Assembly: GCA_019747705.1 (NCBI GenBank)
Contig: JAIEQM010000092.1
Span: 1 to 49,469 of the forward strand
Direction of reading: 5' to 3'
DNA length: 49,469 nucleotides
Source of the DNA: Chitinophagaceae bacterium
GTDB taxonomy: Bacteria > Bacteroidota > Bacteroidia > Chitinophagales > Chitinophagaceae
The position numbers were made by a program, and so were the translations under genes. Under the pieces are notes generated by a model. The model did no database searches and was not told where the DNA came from. It saw nothing but the letters and a program-made list of their open reading frames with translations. Numbering within the stretch: the stretch's first letter is position 1; each line of letters starts with the position of its first letter. Of the stretch, positions 28,753 to 37,232 are shown piece after piece.

Positions 28753-29004
28753 TCAATTCTTGTTACTCAAAAATTCAAACGCTTTTTCTGTTTTTCGTAA
28801 AACAGATTTCTTGATTTGCCGGGGCTGGGTAATAAGCCTGCGGCGGTTAACATTGATGATTTCATGGGCAATGCAGAAATTATCCAGCGCCTCTACATGA
28901 AACAGCACATCATGCAGCCACTCCACTTCGTGGTTAAGAGCATGCTCACTTTTATACTCATTGTTGAGCAGCACAAGCAAGTCCCGTTGCTGGTTTTTTT
29001 TCAT
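28753..29004 (-). CDS. small hypothetical protein
   Basis: An 83-aa basic, helical-looking protein (MKKNQQRDLLVLLNNEYKSE...). No signal peptide, Cys cluster or known motif. It lies 15 nt after a small lipoprotein gene on the same strand, possibly cotranscribed. Function unknown. Confidence 0.5.
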   Translation of the reverse strand: MKKNQQRDLLVLLNNEYKSEHALNHEVEWLHDVLFHVEALDNFCIAHEIINVNRRRLITQPRQIKKSVLRKTEKAFEFLSNKN

Positions 29005-29019
29005 TGCTGATGTTTCAAA

Positions 29020-29190
29020 TTAATAGCCCACCATTCCTTTTTTGCTGGGGCAGCCGCAATCATTCTTTTTCTTAAAAAGCCCTTTATTGGAGCCACAACT
29101 GGTTATAATAAAACCGGCTAATAATAACAAAAGAAGCCCTTTTAAGGTTGAACGCTGCATCAACAAACTCACTTTTTTTAAACGGTTCAT
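29020..29190 (-). CDS. small lipoprotein, 56 aa
   Basis: A short ORF, ATG at 29190 and TAA at 29020. It has a basic start (MNRLKKVS), a long hydrophobic run (LLLLLLAGFII) and the lipobox ITSC with Cys at 32. The mature part is only about 25 residues, Lys/Gly-rich, with a CGCP pair. The layout is a typical small outer-membrane-type lipoprotein of Bacteroidota. It is followed by the 83-aa hypothetical gene. Confidence 0.65.
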   Translation of the reverse strand: MNRLKKVSLLMQRSTLKGLLLLLLAGFIITSCGSNKGLFKKKNDCGCPSKKGMVGY

Positions 29191-29254
29191 AAGAATCAGG
29201 ATTTAATAAGTTTCCTAAATTAACTATTTTCCCGTTTAAATATTGTGATATTTC

Positions 29255-30349
29255 ATGAACGGCACAGGAAATAACATACGGATTCTGGTAGCTCCGCTTG
29301 ATTGGGGGCTGGGCCATGCCGCCCGTTGTGTGCCAATAATCGGTGAATTGCACCTGCGGGGCTGTGAGGTAGCGCTGGCGGCAGACGGAGCTGCTGCTAA
29401 ATTACTGGCCAGGGAATTTCCACAGCTTCAAATCCTTCAATTACCGGGTTATGCTATACGTTATGGAAAAATGGGAATGCTGCCGAGTATTTTACTGCAA
29501 CTGCCCCGCATTTTCCGCACTATAAAAAGAGAACGAAAATGGCTGGATGAATTACTGAAAAAAGAACATTTTGATGTGGTGATTAGTGATAACCGTCCGG
29601 GTTTTTGGAACAGCCGTTCACATTGCATATACATTACCCACCAGTTGCGCATTCAATCGGGTATCAGTGAATGGATAGATGACCGGTTGCAAAAATTGCA
29701 CACCCGTTATATGAACAGGTTTCATGAGGTATGGGTTCCCGATTTTGCAGGGAGCAATAACCTCAGTGGCAAATTATCTCACCCAGTACAGCAAATGATA
29801 CAGCCGGTTTATATGGGTTTGCTTTCAAGACTTGTTAAAAAGCAGGAAGAAAAAAAGTATGAACTGATGATCTTACTCTCAGGTCCTGAACCCCAACGCA
29901 CCATCTTCGAAAGCAAATTACTGAGAGAGTTAAAATCTGTTTCAGCAAAAGTGTTATTGGTGAGGGGCTTGCCATCAGCAACTGATCAATCAGATGCCGG
30001 GGAAAATATTACTGTATGCAATCATCTCACTGCATCTCAACTGGAGGAAGCGATACAGCAGTCAGAGCTGATCATTTGCAGAAGTGGTTACACTACTCTA
30101 ATGGATCTTCTGAAATTGAGGAGTAAAGCGGTGCTTGTGCCCACACCCGGACAAACAGAACAGGAATATCTGGCATTTCATGCAAACAAAGAAAATTTGT
30201 TTCCATACATTATTCAACAGGAATTCACTGTAAAGGCAGCGTTACAGGTGGCCGCCAACTTTCACTTTCAAAATTCATTTGCGCCGGAAGATTTTGAGCA
30301 CTACCGTCAGTTAACGGATGAATTACTGGAGTCATTGAAACGGAGCTGA
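29255..30349 (+). CDS. MurG/GT-B-like glycosyltransferase family protein
   Basis: A 364-aa protein with the N-terminal pattern ILVAPLDWGLGHAARCVPIIGEL, like UDP-sugar-dependent GT-B enzymes (MurG, MGDG synthase). The C-terminal donor-binding half has ELIICRSGYTTLMDLL and VLVPTPGQTEQEYLAFH, in the usual position. No membrane segment. Donor and acceptor sugars cannot be read from sequence. It is followed by an EamA transporter gene with a gap of about 16 bp. Confidence 0.75.
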   Translation: MNGTGNNIRILVAPLDWGLGHAARCVPIIGELHLRGCEVALAADGAAAKLLAREFPQLQILQLPGYAIRYGKMGMLPSILLQLPRIFRTIKRERKWLDELLKKEHFDVVISDNRPGFWNSRSHCIYITHQLRIQSGISEWIDDRLQKLHTRYMNRFHEVWVPDFAGSNNLSGKLSHPVQQMIQPVYMGLLSRLVKKQEEKKYELMILLSGPEPQRTIFESKLLRELKSVSAKVLLVRGLPSATDQSDAGENITVCNHLTASQLEEAIQQSELIICRSGYTTLMDLLKLRSKAVLVPTPGQTEQEYLAFHANKENLFPYIIQQEFTVKAALQVAANFHFQNSFAPEDFEHYRQLTDELLESLKRS

Positions 30350-30365
30350 TTTTTTACCAATACAT

Positions 30366-31280
30366 TTGCCTGCAAAAAAAAAATTGACGGCGCAACAAAC
30401 CATTAAAGCACACTGGGCGGTATTGATGGCCAATTTATTATTCGGCATCAACTTCAGCATGGTGAAGTATATTTCGCCTTCGCTTATTCAGCCCTTTGGG
30501 CTGAATTTCATAAGGGTGCTGGTTACAGTTCTGCTGTTCTGGATTTTGTTTTTGCTGAAACCTTTAAAAGGCGGCATTGATCAAAAAGATATTCCCCGTT
30601 TTTTGCTGTGTGCGGTTACAGGTGTTGCCATTAATCAGTTGCTGTTTATAAAAGGGCTTACACTCACAACACCCATACATGCCGCATTGCTCATTCTTAT
30701 AACACCGGTTTTTATTTTGGTTATTGCTGTTTTACTGAGAAATGAAAAGATCACATTGCTGAAGTTGTTTGGGTTGATGCTGGGTATTGGCGGCTCCTGT
30801 TTACTCATTCTTTCAAAAGAAACATCAGCTATTGGCAGTAATATGCTGATGGGCGATGTGCTGGTGGTGATTAATGCAGTGAGCTATGCGTTTTATTATG
30901 TGCTGGTAAAACCTTTAATGCAGAAATACTCGGCCCTGCATGTGATACGATGGGTGTTTACATTTGGTATTGTAATCATTACTCCGTTTTGCTGGAACCA
31001 GTTTGTTTCAACTGACTGGACTTTGTTTGATGCACAGCATATTGCTGCACTTCTTTTTATTGTGCTGGGTGCAACCTTCTTTGCTTATTTATTTACCGTT
31101 TACGGGCTGCAGCATTTAACCCCCTCTGCTGCGGGAGCTTATATTTATTTGCAGCCTGTATTTTCAGGGATTGTGTCTGTTTTGTTTTTTGAAGAACATC
31201 TTTCTTTGATAAAATTGATTGCTGCTATTTTTATTTTCAGCGGTGTGTATATGGTGAGTTTCAGAAAGCACAGTTCTTAA
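30366..31280 (+). CDS. EamA-family (DMT) transporter
   Basis: A 304-aa membrane protein with about 10 hydrophobic helices in two EamA repeats (LLFGINFSMVKYISPSLIQPFGL ... and the second half beginning GDVLVVINAVSYAFYYVLVKP). Transporters of this family export metabolites or amino acids; the substrate is unknown. The start is uncertain: TTG at 30366 overlaps a perfect TAnnTTTG element (TACATTTG, 30361-30368), so if that is a promoter a later start (TTG 30384 or ATG 30426) would be used. Confidence 0.8.
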   Translation: MPAKKKLTAQQTIKAHWAVLMANLLFGINFSMVKYISPSLIQPFGLNFIRVLVTVLLFWILFLLKPLKGGIDQKDIPRFLLCAVTGVAINQLLFIKGLTLTTPIHAALLILITPVFILVIAVLLRNEKITLLKLFGLMLGIGGSCLLILSKETSAIGSNMLMGDVLVVINAVSYAFYYVLVKPLMQKYSALHVIRWVFTFGIVIITPFCWNQFVSTDWTLFDAQHIAALLFIVLGATFFAYLFTVYGLQHLTPSAAGAYIYLQPVFSGIVSVLFFEEHLSLIKLIAAIFIFSGVYMVSFRKHSS

Positions 31281-31281
31281 T

Positions 31282-32010
31282 TTATTTCCATCCATTCCGT
31301 TCAAACAACCAGCCAAAGGGTTTTTGTTTTTCAGGACGGAGGTTAAACCGCTGAATACTTTTTTCTTTCAGCACCTGTACGGCTTCTTCAACGGAGTCAG
31401 TAACAAAAAAAAGATTTTCATCTTCCGGCGAAATAGTTCCTTTTTCTTTCATGAGGCGGATATGCTCCATCACTTCTTTGTGAAAGTCTTTACAAAAAAC
31501 AATTACCGGAAAGTTTTGAATCTTTTTTGTTTGAATCAAGGTAATGCTTTCAAACAATTCATCCAGCGTACCAAAGCCGCCGGGCATGCAAATAAATGCA
31601 TAGGAATATTTTATAAGCAATGTTTTGCGAACAAAGAAATAGCGGATGTTTACCCATTTATCAAGATAGGGATTGGGGTGTTGCTCATGCGGCAATACGA
31701 TATTGCATCCCACACTTCTGCCATTTACTTCTTTGGCGCCACGATTGGCAGCTTCCATTAAACCGGGACCGCCACCCGTCATTACAGTAAAGCCCATTTT
31801 GGCAACAGCAGCTCCCACTTTTTGTGTGAGTAGGTAATATTCATGATCTTCACCATACCGGGCTGAGCCAAATATAGTGACACAGGGCCCCACAAATGCA
31901 AGACTTCTGTACCCACGTATAAATTCAAACAGCACTTTCCAGGCAAACTTAAATTCCTTCCAGCGGCTTTGAGGGCCTTCCAAAAATTTTATTTCACTCG
32001 GGTGGTTCAT
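31282..32010 (-). CDS. LOG family (TIGR00730) Rossmann-fold protein
   Basis: A 242-aa protein with the signature GGGPGLMEAANRGAKE and, further on, CMPGGFGTLDELFE (the PGGxGTxxE motif). Members are nucleotide 5'-monophosphate phosphoribohydrolases: in plants they activate cytokinins, in bacteria they hydrolyse purine or pyrimidine monophosphates. VGPCVTIFGSARYG is the Rossmann strand. It lies convergent with the EamA gene, 1 nt apart. Confidence 0.88.
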   Translation of the reverse strand: MNHPSEIKFLEGPQSRWKEFKFAWKVLFEFIRGYRSLAFVGPCVTIFGSARYGEDHEYYLLTQKVGAAVAKMGFTVMTGGGPGLMEAANRGAKEVNGRSVGCNIVLPHEQHPNPYLDKWVNIRYFFVRKTLLIKYSYAFICMPGGFGTLDELFESITLIQTKKIQNFPVIVFCKDFHKEVMEHIRLMKEKGTISPEDENLFFVTDSVEEAVQVLKEKSIQRFNLRPEKQKPFGWLFERNGWK

Positions 32011-32052
32011 ATTCTATTTTTTATCGGGCAAATAACATTATCGGGGCAAAAC

Positions 32053-33255
32053 TTATTTCTTTTTTTGCACCCAGTTCATTTCCGGTATCAATGCCGGTGC
32101 TTTAAAATAATTGAGACGTAAACTATCGTTCCATCCGTTTGGATTTTTATAAAACACTTTGCTGTTAAAAAAGATCATGCCCTGTATGTTTGTGGTATTG
32201 CGGAGCAATTCAATTTGCCGTGGTAATTGGGCGCTGTCTTTCCATGCATCATTACTCCCGGCACGGTAAATACCAAGTCCAATATAACAATGTTTGCCAT
32301 AGCTGTGTTTGCTCCACCAGTCAATCAACACTTCATAAGGCGCTGCTTTATGACCAAATTCCCAGTAGAGTTGCGGCGCTACATAATCAATCCATCCTTT
32401 TTGCAGCCATAATAAAATATCGGCATACAAGTCATCATAATTGGTTTGCCCTGCTTTTGTATTACTGCCCATGGGGTCTTTATCACTGTTACGCCAAATC
32501 CCAAACGGGCTAATGCCAAATTTTACAAATGATTTTGTTTGACGGATGGTGGTGAATAAATGAAGAATGATACTGTCCACATTACTTCTGCGCCAGTCAT
32601 CTTTATTTAAGCCATTTCCATGGCGTTTAAAAGTAACTGAGTCAGGAAACTCTTTGCCGCTGATGCGGTAAGGATAAAAATAATCATCAAAATGAATGGC
32701 ATCCACATCGTATCGTTCTGTAATATCCCTGATTACTTCCACTACAAATGCCTGTGCCTCTTTATTGCCGGGGTCAAAATATTTTTTATCACCATACTCT
32801 AAAAACCAATCCGGGTGAAGTTTGGTAATATGTGCAGGCGCAATGGAGGCTTTGCCAATTTTAAAATCAGCTCTGTATGGATTACACCACGCATGAAATT
32901 CCATTCCACGTTTATGTGTTTGATCAATCATAAATTGCAATGGATCATAATAGGGAGATGGGGGTTTACCCTGCACTCCGCTGAGCCATTCGCTCCAGGG
33001 TTCATACTGCGAAGGATAAAAAGCATCTGTTGCCGGACGTATTTGCATGATGATGGCATTTAAACCATTTTGTTTGTGCATATCCAGCATCCGTATGAAT
33101 TCTGATTTTTGAGAGTCAACTGCAATACCTTTTTTGGAAGGCCAGTCAATATTATCAACGCTGGCAATCCATGCAGCACGGAACTCAGGCTTTGCCTGTG
33201 CCAAAAGTATTTGTGTTGAGAAGAAAAGCAGAAAGATTAGGAAAAGTTGCTTCAT
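32053..33255 (-). CDS. secreted GHL10-family glycoside-hydrolase-like protein
   Basis: From ATG 33255 the protein is 400 aa with a signal peptide (MKQLFLIFLLFFS ... LLAQA). GHL10/DUF187 blocks are clear: EFRAAWIASVDNIDWPSK, LNAIIMQIRPATDAFYPS, MEFHAWCNPYRA, YDVDAIHFDDYFYPY, FGISPFGIWRNS, DYVAPQLYWEF. The Asp pair in HFDDYF probably lies in the active site. Members are predicted glycoside hydrolases, possibly acting on peptidoglycan-type glycans. It is a closer match to the family core than the one at 13018-14091. Confidence 0.85.
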   Translation of the reverse strand: MKQLFLIFLLFFSTQILLAQAKPEFRAAWIASVDNIDWPSKKGIAVDSQKSEFIRMLDMHKQNGLNAIIMQIRPATDAFYPSQYEPWSEWLSGVQGKPPSPYYDPLQFMIDQTHKRGMEFHAWCNPYRADFKIGKASIAPAHITKLHPDWFLEYGDKKYFDPGNKEAQAFVVEVIRDITERYDVDAIHFDDYFYPYRISGKEFPDSVTFKRHGNGLNKDDWRRSNVDSIILHLFTTIRQTKSFVKFGISPFGIWRNSDKDPMGSNTKAGQTNYDDLYADILLWLQKGWIDYVAPQLYWEFGHKAAPYEVLIDWWSKHSYGKHCYIGLGIYRAGSNDAWKDSAQLPRQIELLRNTTNIQGMIFFNSKVFYKNPNGWNDSLRLNYFKAPALIPEMNWVQKKK

Positions 33256-33335
33256 AGAATAAAAGTAAGACCATTTCATGTATGAATGGTGAAGTGAAAT
33301 GTTCCTGCACGATATGCTGATTCGGGAGCAAGAAA

Positions 33336-33782
33336 TTAACTACGCATTTTATCCAGCAGTATATTGAGCTGAAGGGCTTCCTTCGGGGAAAGCTTACTGG
33401 TTAGTTTATCAACTTTATTATCCAGTTCCCGTTCAAGTTTTTTAATAAGGTCTTTTCCTTTTTGTGATAGTACAACATCTACCAGCCTCCGGTCTTTTTT
33501 ACTGGTTGTTTTTTTTACCAGGCCTTTAATTACCAGACGGTCAACAATACGGCTGGTATCGCTCATTTTATCCATCATGTGTTTCCGTAGCTGCAATGTT
33601 GAAAAAGGTTCTTCAGCACGGCCTAATATCCTGAGCATATTATACTGCTGATTGGTGAGCTGGTAGTTTGCCAGCATAGCATTCATTTTTTCCTGCACCC
33701 AAAGGCCGCTGTAATGTATATTAACAGTTACCTTATGATTTTGATTCCGGAACTGCCGGTTTAGTTCTTGTTCAATACTCAT
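33336..33782 (-). CDS. MarR-family transcriptional regulator
   Basis: A 148-aa protein with the MarR winged-helix layout: an N-terminal dimer helix, LTNQQYNMLRILGRAEEPFSTLQLRKHM, recognition helix region SDTSRIVDRLVIKGLVKKTTSKKDRRLVDVVLSQKG (wing with DRR), and a C-terminal dimer helix. A perfect palindrome 18 nt upstream of its start is a likely autoregulatory site. Its target may be only itself, since the neighbouring genes are convergent or far away. Confidence 0.88.
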   Translation of the reverse strand: MSIEQELNRQFRNQNHKVTVNIHYSGLWVQEKMNAMLANYQLTNQQYNMLRILGRAEEPFSTLQLRKHMMDKMSDTSRIVDRLVIKGLVKKTTSKKDRRLVDVVLSQKGKDLIKKLERELDNKVDKLTSKLSPKEALQLNILLDKMRS

Positions 33783-33800
33783 ATGTTATAAGTGTTTAAA

Positions 33801-33816
33801 ATCAAACCAGTTTGAT
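33801..33816. promoter_or_regulatory. palindromic operator candidate for MarR
   Basis: ATCAAAC-CA-GTTTGAT: 7-bp perfect arms with a 2-bp centre, ending 18 nt upstream of the MarR start codon. Its size and symmetry fit a MarR-dimer site. Confidence 0.55.
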
Positions 33817-34321
33817 TCTTGTATCACAGGATGCGCTCGCAAACATATTTGCGGGTAAAGAACGGCAGCATTAATGGTAACCCAAAACAAATGTTGACAG
33901 TATCAGAGAAAAATGCTGCATGATGCAGTTATAACATCCATAAAGGGTCTGCTGTTTAAAACTTTTTGCTTTTTTTTTAAAGAACCGGAGAAATACTGTT
34001 TTAAATGAAACTGCATGCATCATTTGTCTGCCGGGTATAATTTGAGATTTTTCTTTAGGAATTATAAAAAATTAAACAGCTACCCTGCGGGGCATTATTC
34101 AGGAATTTGGCACACAATTCATTTTAATAAATGAAACTAATAAAGATTTTTCAGTGATGACTTTATTGTTTAATGATTTATGAATACCTTTTTTACACAC
34201 AGGAACAATGATCAATTTTCGTAAGAGTGAAAACAGAAAGGAGGAATTGTTAAAGTTAAATGCAATCGTTTGCACCGGACCGTTATATACTGATTTTTAG
34301 CAATTCAGTGCTGCCTGTTGA
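33817..34321. other. 500-bp AT-rich gap, no gene recognised
   Basis: Between the MarR gene and the transporter that ends at 34322. I see only a possible 31-codon plus-strand ORF (ATG at 34207, TAG at 34300) without a recognisable product, and scattered hairpins. Control sequences for MarR lie at its left end. Confidence 0.4.
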
Positions 34322-35362
34322 TCAGCTGCCATGTTCATGCGGGTTTTCAATTGCATGGATAGGGCCAAATTCAGAAGTATAAATTTTAAACAAAAGCATA
34401 AAATAACTGATGAGCAGGGGGCCAAAAATAAAACCCCAGAAACCAAACAAGCTTAATCCCACAATTACCCCCAGCACGGTTACCAAAGGATGCACATTGC
34501 CCATCCGCTTCATTAAGGTTACCCTTGCCAGGTAGTCAACATTTCCTGTAACAAGCAAACTCCAGATGGTTAATCCGATACCCTGCCCGTTATGTCCCTG
34601 TGAAAATAAATACACCACCAGCGGCACCCAAATAATGGCTGTGCCCACAATCGGGAAAAAAGCAAATACACCGGTTATAAATCCCCATAATACAAATTCA
34701 TTTACTCCAAAAATCCAGTAACCAACTAATGCAAAAACGCCCTGTATCAATGATATGAGCGGAATGCCAATAGCATTGGCACGTACCATGCTGATGGTTT
34801 CAGCGCCGAGTATGTCAATATTTTTTTCATGCAGCGGTAAAAAATAATCAAATGATTTTTCCATTTGTTTTCCATTGGTGAGCATAAAGAAATAAACAAA
34901 CAGCATCATTAAAAGATTGGAAACAATTATGGCCGTGCTGTTGAGAAAAGCAGGCAAAAAATTGGCAATTCTGGTTTGAAGTTCCTCAATGTTTTTTGTG
35001 GTAAACAGTTCCTGCCCCGTCCAGCTTTTTATCTGTGCCGAAACAGATTGCAACCCCTGAACCAACTCATCCGAATGATTGAATACATTGGCAATTTTTG
35101 GAGAAAGCAGATTTACCATTAAATAAACGGGCAAACCAATTACAGCTAAAAAAGAAAGGATAAATAACAGGGCGGTTAAACTTTCACTCCATTTTCTTTT
35201 GATCGTAAGATAACGGTACCAGCCCCGGCTTAAAATATAAAGCGTAACAGCGCCCAAAAAACCCGGAAGAAAAATATACAGCTCTTTTATCAGCAATAAG
35301 CCCAATGCTGTGAGAATGATTAAAAGGATTATCTGTCTTAAACGGTTGGAGAATGATGCCAT
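34322..35362 (-). CDS. AI-2E family transporter
   Basis: A 346-aa membrane protein with about 8 hydrophobic helices in the AI-2E/PerM layout. GIPLISLIQGVFALVGYWIFGV, WGFITGVFAFFPIVGTAIIWVP and GLSLFGFWGFIFGPLL are typical blocks. Family members export autoinducer-2 or act as sodium/proton antiporters or general permeases, so the substrate is open. It is probably monocistronic. Confidence 0.85.
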   Translation of the reverse strand: MASFSNRLRQIILLIILTALGLLLIKELYIFLPGFLGAVTLYILSRGWYRYLTIKRKWSESLTALLFILSFLAVIGLPVYLMVNLLSPKIANVFNHSDELVQGLQSVSAQIKSWTGQELFTTKNIEELQTRIANFLPAFLNSTAIIVSNLLMMLFVYFFMLTNGKQMEKSFDYFLPLHEKNIDILGAETISMVRANAIGIPLISLIQGVFALVGYWIFGVNEFVLWGFITGVFAFFPIVGTAIIWVPLVVYLFSQGHNGQGIGLTIWSLLVTGNVDYLARVTLMKRMGNVHPLVTVLGVIVGLSLFGFWGFIFGPLLISYFMLLFKIYTSEFGPIHAIENPHEHGS

Positions 35363-35473
35363 ATGGTTAAAATTACAAATTCCTTTGATGTGCTATTGAA
35401 CTTTGTGAAATACAATGAAGGGAAATAACTTTTGCAAATACCAGGTGTTTTAAGGAGATAATAATGATGACTG

Positions 35474-36505
35474 TTACTTTTCCCATACACTCAGCCCTTC
35501 ACTGCAGTTGGCGCAAATGTCAATGTTTTTCCTGCTGGTCATAAGTTCCCTGCGAAACTGTTTGTAATTATCATTGCCCCATACCTGTTTAAAGGATTGC
35601 GTTTTTAAGTTGCCCAGTTGATGCATGGCATCTTTATCAAAACAGCAGGGAACCACCAGGCCATCCCAGGTAATTACATTGGCATGCCACAATTTCCAGC
35701 AATGATTTTTTAACGCATTTTTGGGGGTGTAAGAACCATCGCCATTTTTTTTGTAACGACTGTATTTGCTGATGGCGGGAATAAGCCCGTTAGGATCATT
35801 TTCATAATCATACACCTGGGCAGTTTTAAACCACACATCATCCGCTCCAATTTCTTTGGCTAATTGTTTTACTTCTTCAAGCTGATGTTCATTGGGCTTT
35901 ACCACCAAAAACTGAAATACCACAAAGGGTGTTTTACTTTTGAGTTCTTTTTTCCACTTTACAATATTCTTTGCTCCTTCCAGAACTTTATTCAACTGTC
36001 CGCCTATGCGGTATTGTTCATATACACTTTGTGTAGTTCCGTCAATGGAAATAATTAAACGGTCCAGCCCGCTTTGCACAGTTTCTTTTGCTTTGGCATC
36101 ATTTAAATAATGTGCGTTGGTGGAAGTGGCGGTATAAATTTTTTTGGCTGATGCATAACGCACCATCTTTAAAAAATCGGGGTTGAGATAAGGCTCCCCC
36201 TGGAAGTAAAAAATAAGATACAGCAGTTCCCTGTGCAGTTCATCAATTGTTTTTTCAAAAAAATTTTTCTCCAGCATACCGGTGGGCCGTGTAAACTCCC
36301 TCAAACCACTCGGACATTCAGGACAACGGAGATTACAGCTTGTAGTGGGCTCAAATGAAATGGAAACAGGGTAGCCCCATTGAATGGGTTTGCCGCTGAG
36401 TTTACTCAGCTGGTAACTGCTCCACACTTTGGTGCCGTTCCATACACGGCGCAGCGTGAGTTTTGAAAGCAGGTTGAGAATATCGTTTTTATGAAACTGC
36501 GGCAT
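35474..36505 (-). CDS. radical SAM protein with SPASM-type C-terminus
   Basis: A 343-aa enzyme. The cluster motif CNLRCPEC (Cx3Cx2C) at about 57-64 binds the SAM-coordinating 4Fe-4S cluster. IFYFQGEPYLNPDF is the GGE-like SAM-binding region. A C-terminal set of Cys residues (CWKLWHANVITWDGLVVPCCFDKD and ICANCSEG) fits a SPASM/twitch domain with extra clusters. The substrate is unknown; relatives modify peptides or sugars. It lies next to the tRNA-Asn cluster, reading leftward. Confidence 0.88.
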   Translation of the reverse strand: MPQFHKNDILNLLSKLTLRRVWNGTKVWSSYQLSKLSGKPIQWGYPVSISFEPTTSCNLRCPECPSGLREFTRPTGMLEKNFFEKTIDELHRELLYLIFYFQGEPYLNPDFLKMVRYASAKKIYTATSTNAHYLNDAKAKETVQSGLDRLIISIDGTTQSVYEQYRIGGQLNKVLEGAKNIVKWKKELKSKTPFVVFQFLVVKPNEHQLEEVKQLAKEIGADDVWFKTAQVYDYENDPNGLIPAISKYSRYKKNGDGSYTPKNALKNHCWKLWHANVITWDGLVVPCCFDKDAMHQLGNLKTQSFKQVWGNDNYKQFRRELMTSRKNIDICANCSEGLSVWEK

Positions 36506-36616
36506 TAGCCATCAAAGATAGCTGATGTGCGGATTGGCCATTACATGTTTATAAGTGTGTAACTCTTATGATATGAACGTATCATTTAGTGGAAATGTGA
36601 AAGCAGATAGCTAATA

Positions 36617-36646
36617 AAAAAGACTGACATCGCTGCCAGCCTTTCC
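36617..36646 (-). terminator. tRNA-type terminator after the chimeric tRNA-Asn pseudogene
   Basis: Minus strand: GGCTGGCA, GCGA loop, TGTCAGTC, then a T run. It has the same layout and place as the terminators at 37017-37043 and 49213-49242, just past a tRNA-Asn 3' end. Confidence 0.65.
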
Positions 36647-36733
36647 GCTCCCCCTTCAGGACTTGAACTTTTCCGGACATCCGGGATGATTAATCCCGCA
36701 GGTGCGGGACTCTAACCAACTGAACTAAGGACC
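36647..36733 (-). pseudogene. chimeric tRNA-Asn pseudogene
   Basis: Minus strand: tRNA-Asn-like 5' half TCCTTAGTTCAGTTGGTTAG, then a 16-nt hairpin TCCCGCACCTGCGGGA in place of the anticodon stem, then TTAATCA, a second hairpin (CCGGATGTCCGG), then the true 3' end of tRNA-Asn (22 nt identical to the intact gene, 36647-36668). The anticodon arm is destroyed, so no working tRNA is expected. Confidence 0.65.
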
Positions 36734-36998
36734 CTTCCGGTATAAAATCTGGATCAATTAATTTCTCAATCAGCTTTCGGCTTTTTTGTTTTTTGATAAA
36801 TCGTTCTAACCTGATAGCATCATTTTCTATTTCACCACATTCAAAAACAGCCATCATTTTCCAGGGTCTGTATTTGGAAGTATAAGTGTTAAAAAAATCC
36901 TGTGTATTGTGTTGAATAAGTCGTTGCTGATAATTAGAGGTATAACCAACATAGTACAAATTATACCGCTCAGCAAACAGGATGTAGAGATAGTACAT
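36690..36998 (-). CDS. GIY-YIG endonuclease-like protein with tRNA-derived C-terminus
   Basis: A 102-aa protein with the GIY-YIG-type core LYILFAERYNLYYVGYTSNYQQRLIQHN (the motif reads LYI...YVG), plus Arg in QQRL and a C-terminal RLERFIKKQKSRKLIEKLI block typical of the small bacterial group. The final residues LVQLVRVPHLRD and the stop are encoded by tRNA-Asn 5'-half sequence plus a hairpin. This kind of tail resembles what I recall of Bacteroidota GIY-YIG proteins near tRNAs. A homing-like origin is inferred. Confidence 0.75.
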   Translation of the reverse strand: MYYLYILFAERYNLYYVGYTSNYQQRLIQHNTQDFFNTYTSKYRPWKMMAVFECGEIENDAIRLERFIKKQKSRKLIEKLIDPDFIPEGSLVQLVRVPHLRD

Positions 36999-37016
36999 AT
37001 TGCCAGCTTTGAAATT

Positions 37017-37043
37017 AAAAAGGCCGGCATTGCTGCCAGCCTT
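37017..37043 (-). terminator. original tRNA-Asn terminator, now left of the element
   Basis: Minus strand: GGCTGGCA, GCAA tetraloop, TGCCGGCC, T5. It follows the 45-bp tRNA 3' half at 37047-37091, so it was probably the terminator of the tRNA gene before integration. Confidence 0.75.
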
Positions 37044-37046
37044 TCC

Positions 37047-37091
37047 GCTCCCCCTTCAGGACTTGAACCTGAGACCCTCTGATTAACAGTC
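37047..37091 (-). repeat. attachment-site repeat, left (tRNA-Asn 3' half)
   Basis: 45 bp identical to 49253-49297: the tRNA-Asn sequence from the anticodon stem (GACTGTTAATC) to the 3' end. Similarity stops sharply at 37092. Only the 3' half is present here, as expected for the far end of a tRNA-integrated element. Confidence 0.88.
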
Positions 37092-37150
37092 TATAATAAA
37101 AATGCTATTAGTAACTCATAACCAATTATTTATAGTAAATCTGGTTTTGA

Positions 37151-37171
37151 ATTTTCAAACTATTTTCAAAC
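37151..37171 (+). promoter_or_regulatory. integrase arm-site candidates, left end
   Basis: Two ATTTTCAAAC boxes (37151-37160, 37162-37171), starts 11 bp apart, same orientation as three copies at the right end. The position just inside the att repeat and the one-turn spacing fit arm-type binding sites. Confidence 0.6.
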
Positions 37172-37232
37172 ATCACCCACTGGTTAATTAATTTCTCCTA
37201 ACATAGAGATAGATAAGAATAGAAAATTGACC

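Noticed and set aside
29084..29353. 89-aa minus-strand ORF
   Set aside because: It overlaps the glycosyltransferase start and the small lipoprotein in other frames; it has no start context or motif.
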